Shown here one piece after another: positions 9,889 to 16,149 of a DNA stretch of 64,000 nucleotides (positions are counted from its first letter, which is position 1; each line of letters begins with the position of its first letter). A model generated the notes under the pieces. That model saw only the letters and a list, made by a program, of their open reading frames with translations. It had not been told where the DNA came from and did not search any database. The position numbers and the translations under genes are program-made. The DNA is from Methylobacterium sp. Leaf465 (GTDB lineage: Bacteria; Pseudomonadota; Alphaproteobacteria; Rhizobiales; Beijerinckiaceae), in contig NZ_LMRA01000004.1 of the NCBI RefSeq assembly GCF_001424705.1, positions 1 through 64,000 of the forward strand, read 5' to 3'.

Positions 9889-10584
9889 ATGCGCCGGTCC
9901 CATGCCGAGAGCCACCTGATCGACCGGATCGGCTGGCTCCGCGCCGCGGTCCTCGGCGCCAATGACGGGCTCGTCTCCACCGCGAGCCTGATCGTCGGCG
10001 TGGCGGCCTCCACGGCCGCCACCGGCGAGATCCTGGTCGCCGGCACGGCCGGGCTGGTCGCCGGCGCGATGTCGATGGCGGCCGGCGAGTACGTCTCGGT
10101 CAGCTCCCAGTCCGACACCGAGCAGGCCGATCTCAGCCGTGAGCGCCGCGAGCTGGAGCAGGACCCTGCGGCCGAGCGCGCGGAACTGGCGGCGATCTAC
10201 GTCGGCCGCGGCCTCGACCACGAACTCGCGCTGAAGGTGGCCGACCAGCTCATGGCCAAGGACGCGCTGGGCGCCCATGCCCGGGACGAGCTCGGCATCT
10301 CGGAGTTCACGACGGCGCGCCCGATCCAGGCCGCGCTGACCTCGGCGGCGACCTTCTCGGCCGGGGCGGCACTGCCGCTGCTCGTGGCTGCGATCTCGCC
10401 GGCGAACCTCGTGGTCACCCTCGTCTCCGCCGCCTCTCTGATGTTCCTCGCCGTTCTCGGGGCGCTCGGCGCGAAGGTCGGCGGCGCGAAGGTCCTGCGG
10501 GCGACGGCCCGCGTGGCGTTCTGGGGCGCCCTGGCGATGGCCGTCACGGCCGGCATCGGTCACCTCGTCGGCAAGGCCGTCTGA
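9889..10584 (+). CDS. VIT1/CCC1-family Fe2+/Mn2+ transporter
   Basis: This 231-residue inner-membrane protein matches the VIT family. It opens with HLIDRIGWLRAAVLGANDGLVSTASLIVGVA (TM1), then GLVAGAMSMAAGEYVSVSSQSDTE (TM2). A cytosolic helical hairpin rich in Glu (about residues 85-140, the metal-binding region in plant VIT1) follows, and three C-terminal TM helices end the protein. Family members move ferrous iron or manganese out of the cytosol or into stores using proton exchange. The location between katG and a His/Met-rich secreted peptide suggests a shared metal or oxidative stress theme, which is inference from proximity. Confidence 0.9.
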   Translation: MRRSHAESHLIDRIGWLRAAVLGANDGLVSTASLIVGVAASTAATGEILVAGTAGLVAGAMSMAAGEYVSVSSQSDTEQADLSRERRELEQDPAAERAELAAIYVGRGLDHELALKVADQLMAKDALGAHARDELGISEFTTARPIQAALTSAATFSAGAALPLLVAAISPANLVVTLVSAASLMFLAVLGALGAKVGGAKVLRATARVAFWGALAMAVTAGIGHLVGKAV

Positions 10585-10596
10585 TCGGCCATCGGC

Positions 10597-10905
10597 TTGA
10601 ACCGGCCCCTGATCCCGCGACGAAAGATCGACCGCAGGGCGTCGCTGCCAGGACCGGTTTCGGTGTCGGAGGCGCTGATGCGATTCGCCCGCTTCCAGCT
10701 CCAGCCGGACTCCGACGTCACGCGGACCATCGAGGCGGCCTGCCGCGCCGCCGGCATCGCGAACGGACCGATTTCCTCCAGGGGTCGCCAGCCTGCCCAC
10801 TTGGCAAGCCGGGGGGACGCCCAGCCGGCGTTCACCGAGAGGAATTTCCTCTCTCGAGGCGGAGGCGGAGAACGACGGACTACGCGGAACGGTATGCGAA
10901 ACTGA
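10597..10905 (+). pseudogene. Possible truncated remnant of a PPC/DUF296-domain gene
   Basis: An open frame (ATG at 10597) encodes RKIDRRASLPGP, a spacer, then MRFARFQLQPDSDVTRTI and AACRAAGIANGPI. This is reminiscent of the N-terminal third of PPC (DUF296) domain proteins, in which a short basic leader with a PGP motif precedes an 'F-x-L-x-PG-x-D' strand and an 'AxxxGIxxG' helix. After about residue 60 the sequence degenerates into low-complexity Arg/Gly codons and the rest of the domain is missing. Recognition is by eye and weak; it may also be a chance frame. Confidence 0.3.
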
Positions 10906-10913
10906 GCCGTTCC
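10886..10913 (+). promoter_or_regulatory. EcfG-type general stress response promoter, palindromic
   Basis: GGAAC at 10886-10890, a 17-bp spacer and CGTT at 10908-10911 exactly match the GGAAC-N16/17-CGTT promoter recognised by the alphaproteobacterial general-stress sigma factor EcfG (PhyR-NepR-EcfG pathway). The element is followed after 63 bp by the ATG of the His/Met-rich peptide gene. It is also a perfect 7-bp dyad (GGAACGG / CCGTTCC), so the opposite strand carries the same motif with the same 17-bp spacer. Confidence 0.7.
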
Positions 10914-10974
10914 CTGAGCCCGGCCGGCGTCAGCCCCGATGCCGCGCCGGCAAAAACCCCCTGTGAGGACGCCC

Positions 10975-11256
10975 ATGAGGAAGTCTCTGTTCGCCGCCGC
11001 CATCCTGGCAACCCTGGGCGCCATCGCGGCCGCCCCGGCCTCTGCCGCCCCCGGTGTGATCGGAGCGGTCGACGCGCCGACCGCCGTCACCGAGGTCCGG
11101 ATGGACGGCATGCATGGCCATCGCGGCCATGGTCGCATGATGGGTCACCACCACATGCGCGGCCACATGATGCGTCACCACCACCGCCATCACCGGATGG
11201 GCCACCGTCACCATCGCGGCCACATGATGGGACACCACCGCGGCCACCGGATGTAA
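10975..11256 (+). CDS. Secreted His/Met-rich peptide, putative metal binder
   Basis: This 93-residue precursor has a signal peptide (MRKSLFAAAILATLGAIAAAPASA, cleavage after ASA near residue 24). A short neutral stretch follows, then about 50 residues made almost wholly of His, Met, Gly and Arg in imperfect repeats such as GHMMRHHHRHHR and GHMMGHHRGHR. Such sequences bind Cu, Ni, Zn or haem, or buffer metals in the periplasm; the specific metal cannot be read from the sequence. The upstream GGAAC-N17-CGTT element puts it in the general stress regulon by inference. No named family was recognised; repeat-driven drift would be expected. Confidence 0.75.
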   Translation: MRKSLFAAAILATLGAIAAAPASAAPGVIGAVDAPTAVTEVRMDGMHGHRGHGRMMGHHHMRGHMMRHHHRHHRMGHRHHRGHMMGHHRGHRM

Positions 11257-11549
11257 GCGAGCCCCCTGCGGATTCCAATCGATCTGGATATGAGCGCGGA
11301 CGAGAGGGTCACGGCACGCGACCGCGTGGGTGACGCTCTCGTCTCCGCGGGCGGAAATGAAGCTCCCCCGGTGCTTGTTGCGCCCGTGACGCCGGGCCGG
11401 CGCTCGATGAACCGTTACGACCGGCAGCCTTGGCGGGCAGGCTGGCCAATCCCAGCCTCGACCCCGACAGCTGTGCAGCCCGTGATCCGAAGGACCCGGA
11501 TCGCCGGTGCCGCACCGGCCCCAGTGGGGGAGGTTTATAACGGGAGAGG

Positions 11550-11625
11550 TGGTGGGCCCGGCAGGACTCGAACCTGCAACCAGACCGTTATGAGCGGTCG
11601 GCTCTAACCATTGAGCTACAGGCCC
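11550..11625 (-). tRNA. tRNA-Ile (anticodon CAT, lysidine type)
   Basis: The minus strand folds into a full cloverleaf: acceptor GGGCCTG pairing with CGGGCCC, D-loop TAGCTCAATGGTTAGAGC, anticodon stem-loop GACCG-CTCATAA-CGGTC, T-arm GCAGGTTCGAGTCCTGC, discriminator A and an encoded CCA. The anticodon is CAT. The body resembles bacterial tRNA-Ile2 rather than elongator or initiator Met tRNA, so TilS would modify C34 to lysidine to read AUA. Confidence 0.85.
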
Positions 11626-11990
11626 TCTCGCTTCCGCAGCGATGGAAGGAGCGATACCCGAGTGGGAGACGCGCGTCACCCCGGATTTCGAGGCGCGACC
11701 GTGAACCGTGCCCGGCTTCGGAGCGGCCATGCGGAGCCTCGCGTCCCAGCCGGATCTCACCGATCGCTCTGTCGGCGCACCGCCGTAGGCGGGTGAGCCG
11801 CCCCTTCGCTCCTTAGGAGCCGCGCGAGTCGATCGAAATCGAACGGCGCGTGCGCGCCCGCACGGGCGGGGTGCGTCGGTGGACGCCGACGTCTGGCGGT
11901 GCCCGGCGCGACGACCACATGAGGACATCGACGGGCGCGGTGAAATCCGCGCGCCGTCCGTTCGTCCTTGAAACAACGTGAGCTTCCTCC
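11626..11990. other. Gene-free stretch before the OYE gene
   Basis: No open frame here has a supporting Shine-Dalgarno or recognisable product. It must contain the promoter for tRNA-Ile (minus strand) and for the ene-reductase gene (plus strand), but no clear -35/-10 pair was found by eye. Confidence 0.4.
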
Positions 11991-13082
11991 ATGCCTTCCC
12001 TGTCCGACCCGATCCGCATCGGCGCGATCGACGCCAAGAACCGCGTCTTCATGGCGCCGCTGACCCGCGGCCGCGCCTCGCGCGAGCACGTGCCGACGCC
12101 GATCATGGTGGAGTATTATCGCCAGCGGGCCAGCGCCGGCCTGATCCTCACGGAGGCGACCGGCATCTCGCAGGAAGGGCTGGGCTGGCCCTTCGCGCCG
12201 GGCATCTGGTCCGATGAACAGGTCGAGGCCTGGAAGCCGGTGGTGAAGGCCGTGCACGACGCCGGCGGCAAGATCGTCTGTCAGCTCTGGCACATGGGCC
12301 GCATCGTGCATCCGGACTTCCTCGGCGGCCAGAAGCCGATCTCGGCCTCGGCGACAACGGCCCCGGACGCCGCGCACACCTACGCGGGCAAGAAGCCCTA
12401 CGCCGAGGCGCGGGCGCTGTCCGTCGACGAGATTCCGCGCCTGCTGGCCGACTATGACCGCGCCGCGCGCAACGCCATGACGGCCGGGTTCGATGGCGTG
12501 CAAATTCATGCGGCGAACGGCTACCTGATCGACCAGTTCCTACGCGACGGCACGAACCTCCGCACCGACGCCTACGGCGGTTCCATCGAGAACCGTCTGC
12601 GCCTGCTCACGGAGGTGACGCGCACCGTGGCCGAGGCCGTCGGACGGGACCGCACCGGCGTGCGCCTCTCGCCCAACGGCGCGATCCAGGGCGTGGATGA
12701 TTCGAACCCCGAGGCCCTGTTCGGCGCCGCGGCGGCGGCCCTCTCGAAGATCGGGATCGCCTTCCTCGAGCTGCGGGAGCCGGGCCCGAACGGCACGTTC
12801 GGGACGTCCAATCATCCCCCGATCGCCCCGGCGATGCGGGCGGCCTTCGACGGCCCCCTGATCCTGAACTCGGATTACGACGGCCCGCGGGCGCAGGCGG
12901 CCCTCAACGAGGGCCAGGCCGACGCCATCGCCTTCGGACGGCCCTTCATCGCCAACCCCGACCTGCCGGAACGGTTGTTCACGAGCGCCCCGCTGAACAA
13001 CGACGAAATGAAGACCTGGTACAGCCAGGGTCCGGAAGGCTACGTCGACTATCCGACCCAGGGTGCCGCCAAGGCGGCCTGA
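11991..13082 (+). CDS. Old Yellow Enzyme family alkene reductase (NemA-like)
   Basis: This 363-residue FMN-dependent TIM-barrel enzyme reduces activated C=C bonds (N-ethylmaleimide, enones, nitro compounds) with NAD(P)H. The N terminus DPIRIGAIDAKNRVFMAPLTR is the strand-1 FMN motif. His173 and Asn176 in QIHAANGYLIDQFL bind the substrate carbonyl, followed by RTDAYGGSIENR. The late AIAFGRPFIANPDL binds FMN phosphate. Members detoxify electrophiles and are usually controlled by a TetR or LysR regulator; none is adjacent. A 16-bp palindrome stands 33 bp after the stop. Confidence 0.93.
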   Translation: MPSLSDPIRIGAIDAKNRVFMAPLTRGRASREHVPTPIMVEYYRQRASAGLILTEATGISQEGLGWPFAPGIWSDEQVEAWKPVVKAVHDAGGKIVCQLWHMGRIVHPDFLGGQKPISASATTAPDAAHTYAGKKPYAEARALSVDEIPRLLADYDRAARNAMTAGFDGVQIHAANGYLIDQFLRDGTNLRTDAYGGSIENRLRLLTEVTRTVAEAVGRDRTGVRLSPNGAIQGVDDSNPEALFGAAAAALSKIGIAFLELREPGPNGTFGTSNHPPIAPAMRAAFDGPLILNSDYDGPRAQAALNEGQADAIAFGRPFIANPDLPERLFTSAPLNNDEMKTWYSQGPEGYVDYPTQGAAKAA

Positions 13083-13114
13083 GCCGCCAACGCGAGCCGA
13101 TCGGAGCCGTCTAC

Positions 13115-13130
13115 TGTATAGTTCTATACA
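13115..13130. promoter_or_regulatory. Perfect 16-bp palindrome TGTATAG-TT-CTATACA, candidate operator
   Basis: Seven-base arms around a TT centre form a perfect AT-rich palindrome in a GC-rich intergenic region, 33 bp after the ene-reductase stop and 131 bp before the kinase start. Length, symmetry and composition are those of a TetR- or MarR-type operator; no such regulator lies in the window. It could instead control a promoter for the downstream kinase. Confidence 0.45.
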
Positions 13131-13260
13131 CGAGGCGGCTCCTCGACTGTCGTGAGACCCGGACCATCGCGGATTCACCTCGATCCACATCGAAGACCGT
13201 TAGCGCTATCGCTCGGACGGGAGACATCCTATGTGTTGCGACCGACGAGGATAGCCGCTT

Positions 13261-15159
13261 TTGCCATCGACCGATGCCTGCTCAGTCGCGCCGACCGGAT
13301 GGACCGAGTCCGATCGGCTGGCGGAGCTCGCCAGCCTGGATCTCGCCGCGACCGGCCGGGAAGCCGTCTACGACGACTTGACCCGCATCGCGGCCCTGCT
13401 CTGCAATGCGCCGATCGCGCTGGTCAGCCTCGTGGAAGCGGACCGGCAATGGTTCAAGGGACGCGTCGGGTTCGAGCTGCCCGAGACACCACGGCGGATG
13501 TCGATCTGTGCGCACGCCCTCGAGGCCGAGGCGCTCCTCGTCATCCCGGACCTCACCCTCGATCCGCGCACCCGCGACAACCCCCTCGTCACGGGGGAGC
13601 GGCAGCTCCGTTTCTACGCCGGTGCGGTCATTCGCTCGCGCTCGGGCTATCCCCTCGGCACCCTCTGCGTCCTCGACGGCATCGCGCGTCCCGAGGGCAT
13701 CACCCCGGTGCAGGCCGAGATGCTGGAGGCGCTGGCCCGGCAGGCCGCGACGCTGATCGAGCTGACCCGGACCCGCCGCGAAGTCGATGCGCGCGAGGCG
13801 GAGTTGGAGGCGAGCGAGCGTCGGTTCCGGGTGATGACCGGCGCGATGCCGCAGATGGTCTGGACCACCCGGCCCGACGGCTATCACGACTTCTACAACG
13901 ACCGCTGGTACGCGTTCACCGGCGTCCCGCCGGGCTCGACGGACGGCGAGGCCTGGAACGGCATGTTCCATCCCGACGACCAGGACCGGGCCTGGTCGCG
14001 CTGGCGCCACAGCCTGGCCACCGGCGACCCCTACGAGGTCGAGTACCGCCTGCGCCACCATTCCGGGGCCTATCGCTGGACCCTGGGGCGGGCGATGCCG
14101 CTCTTCGATGCCGAGGGGCGGATCGAGCGCTGGTTCGGCACCTGCACCGATATCGAGGACCTGAAGCGGGCGGAGGCCGAGGCGCTGAAACTCGCCGCCA
14201 TCGTCGAGCAGTCACAGGACTTCATCGGCATGGCCGACCGGGAGGGATTCGTCCAGCACATCAACGAGGCCGGACGCCGCCTCGTCGGACTCCCCGACGT
14301 CGCCGCGGTGGCCGGCACGCAGCTCCTCGACTATTTCATGCCCGAGAGTCAGGCGCTCGTCACCGGAATGGTCCTGCCCGCCGTCGAGCGGCAGGGCTGG
14401 TGGGAGGGCGAGCTCGCCTTCCGGCACTTCGGGACGGGGGAGGGGATCGCGGTCCTCTACAACATCTTCCCGGTGCGGGACGACGAGGGTCGGTTCGTCG
14501 GTTACGCCACCGTCACCCGCGACCTGCGCGAGCGCAAGCGGGCGGAGGAGGCTCAGGACCTCCTGATCAAGGAACTGTCGCACCGGATCAAGAACATCTT
14601 CGCCGTGGTCGGCGGCATCGCCGGCCTGTCGGCCCGGACCGATCCGGCCGCCCGTCCCTTCGTCTCGGCCTTCCGGGAGCGCCTCGGCGCCCTGGCGCAG
14701 GCCCACGAATACGTGCGCCCGCACTCCCCGGCGAGCGCCCCCGCGGTGAAGGGCCAGACCCTGTTCGGCCTGATGCGCCTGATCATGGCGGCCTACGTGC
14801 AGGACGGGCGCGCGCGGATCGTCGTCGACGGGGACGACGTGGCCGTAGGCGAGCGCGCCGCCACGGCGCTGGCGCTGATCATGCACGAGCAGGCCACCAA
14901 CGCGATGAAGTATGGCGGCCTTTCGACCGAGACCGGCGGCGTCCGCCTCACCGGCCGGCGTGACGGCCCATCCTACATTCTGACCTGGGCGGAGAGCGGC
15001 GGCCCCACGGTGACCGGTCCGCCGACCCGGCAGGGCTTCGGCACGGTCCTGGCGCAGCGCAGCGTCGTCGGGCAGCTGGACGGTACGCTGGAGCAGGACT
15101 GGGCCCCGAGCGGTCTCGTGATGCGCCTCGTCATCCCGGTGGATCACCTCAAATCGTGA
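13261..15159 (+). CDS. GAF-PAS-PAS HWE-family sensor histidine kinase
   Basis: This 632-residue cytosolic kinase has a GAF domain (about residues 20-170, ending PLGTLCVLDG), two PAS/PAC modules (about 180-310 and 315-425), and a short HWE/HisKA_2 kinase core. In the core, LIKELSHRIKNIFAVVGGI carries the phospho-acceptor His, HEQATNAMKYGG is the N-box and GFGTVLAQR a reduced G-box. HWE kinases commonly feed the PhyR general stress response in alphaproteobacteria. The stop overlaps the HAD gene start (GTGA), so the two are translationally coupled. The start used is TTG at 13261. No PhyR or EcfG gene lies in the window, but a NepR-like ORF follows 750 bp downstream. Confidence 0.9.
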   Translation: MPSTDACSVAPTGWTESDRLAELASLDLAATGREAVYDDLTRIAALLCNAPIALVSLVEADRQWFKGRVGFELPETPRRMSICAHALEAEALLVIPDLTLDPRTRDNPLVTGERQLRFYAGAVIRSRSGYPLGTLCVLDGIARPEGITPVQAEMLEALARQAATLIELTRTRREVDAREAELEASERRFRVMTGAMPQMVWTTRPDGYHDFYNDRWYAFTGVPPGSTDGEAWNGMFHPDDQDRAWSRWRHSLATGDPYEVEYRLRHHSGAYRWTLGRAMPLFDAEGRIERWFGTCTDIEDLKRAEAEALKLAAIVEQSQDFIGMADREGFVQHINEAGRRLVGLPDVAAVAGTQLLDYFMPESQALVTGMVLPAVERQGWWEGELAFRHFGTGEGIAVLYNIFPVRDDEGRFVGYATVTRDLRERKRAEEAQDLLIKELSHRIKNIFAVVGGIAGLSARTDPAARPFVSAFRERLGALAQAHEYVRPHSPASAPAVKGQTLFGLMRLIMAAYVQDGRARIVVDGDDVAVGERAATALALIMHEQATNAMKYGGLSTETGGVRLTGRRDGPSYILTWAESGGPTVTGPPTRQGFGTVLAQRSVVGQLDGTLEQDWAPSGLVMRLVIPVDHLKS

Positions 15160-15878
15160 GTCTCCCTCCGTATCGCCTCGTTGTCTTCGATTTCGACGGG
15201 ACCCTGGCCGACAGCTTTCCCTGGTTCGCTGGTGTCATCAACGGCGTGGCCGACCGCTACGGCTTCGCCCGCATCGCAGAGCACGAGACCGAGACGCTCC
15301 GGGGCATGGATGCGCGGAGCATCGTCCGGCATCTCGGGATTCCGGCCTGGAAGCTACCGCTGATCACCCGCCACATGCACCGGCTCGCGGCCCGGGATAT
15401 TGGGGGGATCCGGCTGTTTCCCGGCGTGCCTGACCTGCTCGCCGACCTCGACGGAGCGGGCCTGCGCCTCGGCATCGCGAGCTCGAATCGGGAGGCGACG
15501 ATCCGGCGGGCGCTGGGACCGGCGGCCCGCCACTTCACTCACTACACCTGCGGTGCGTCGCTGTTCGGCAAGGCCCGGCGTCTGCGTGCCCTGATCCGTG
15601 ACGCCAGCCTCGCCCCGTCCGCGGCGCTCTACGTCGGCGACGAGATCCGCGACCATCAGGCCGCGACCGAAGCGGGCTGTGCCTTCGGGGCCGTGACCTG
15701 GGGCTATACCCGCGCCGACGCACTTGCGGCGCGAACGCCGGAGCACCTCTTCGCCGACCCCGCGGCGATCGGCCGGACCGTCGTGTCGACCCCGCCACAG
15801 GGGATCGGAAAGTGCACAGCGCTCGGGCCGGCCGGATTGCCTATTGCTCCCTCCGCACGCCACGCTAACGTCCGTTAG
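15156..15878 (+). CDS. HAD-superfamily phosphatase (phosphoglycolate phosphatase-like)
   Basis: This 240-residue HAD hydrolase has motif I DFDGTLADS near residue 11 (nucleophile and acid Asp), a helical cap (about 20-85), motif II GIASSN, a Lys in FGKARRL and motif IV YVGDEIRDHQAA. The substrate cannot be predicted; it resembles the Gph/PGP branch acting on small phosphoesters. The start is GTG at 15156, overlapping the kinase stop by four bases. The ~50 residues after motif IV end in a low-complexity tail, longer than usual for this family. Confidence 0.85.
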   Translation: MSLPPYRLVVFDFDGTLADSFPWFAGVINGVADRYGFARIAEHETETLRGMDARSIVRHLGIPAWKLPLITRHMHRLAARDIGGIRLFPGVPDLLADLDGAGLRLGIASSNREATIRRALGPAARHFTHYTCGASLFGKARRLRALIRDASLAPSAALYVGDEIRDHQAATEAGCAFGAVTWGYTRADALAARTPEHLFADPAAIGRTVVSTPPQGIGKCTALGPAGLPIAPSARHANVR

Positions 15879-15904
15879 GTGAGGCATCCGGAGCGACGCT
15901 ACAC

Positions 15905-16144
15905 TTGGAAAGCTTGTGCATGGACAAGACGCAGCGATCGCAACCGATCGGACCGGCCGTCTCTCCAGATCGGGAGCCGGGGGTCCGCCGGTCCCGCGCC
16001 CGCGGGGCGCGATCGCATTTCCTGGTCGCCTGCCTCGCCGGCGGCCTGCAGGCGACCTATGCCCCTCAGCCCGAATCCGAGGTCTCCGACCTGTTCGCGA
16101 GCCTGATCGCGCAGCTCGATTCCAGCGAGCCGGGAAGCCGCTGA
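15905..16144 (+). CDS. Small NepR-like protein (putative anti-sigma factor)
   Basis: This frame encodes 79 residues from TTG 15905, which has GGAG 11 bases upstream, or 74 from ATG 15920. A disordered basic N terminus precedes LAGGLQATYAPQPESEVSDLF and then LIAQLDSSE. The pattern G-L-x3-Y, about eight residues, then F-x2-L-x-x-Q-L-D is that of NepR, whose two helices clamp sigma EcfG until phosphorylated PhyR removes it. The residues around the linker differ from canonical NepR, so this may be a divergent paralog. The stop lies 5 bp from the convergent hybrid kinase, and an HWE kinase sits upstream. The assignment is by motif only. Confidence 0.5.
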   Translation: MESLCMDKTQRSQPIGPAVSPDREPGVRRSRARGARSHFLVACLAGGLQATYAPQPESEVSDLFASLIAQLDSSEPGSR

Positions 16145-16149
16145 AGCGG

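Noticed and set aside
11290..11607. Open frame ending GGPGRTRTCNQ
   Set aside because: The C-terminal part is the reverse reading of tRNA-Ile, a well-known annotation artefact.
15865..15878. CTAACG-TC-CGTTAG dyad at the end of the HAD gene
   Set aside because: It lies inside the last codons of the HAD gene and is short; chance is likely, though it could be a weak site for the NepR-like gene.
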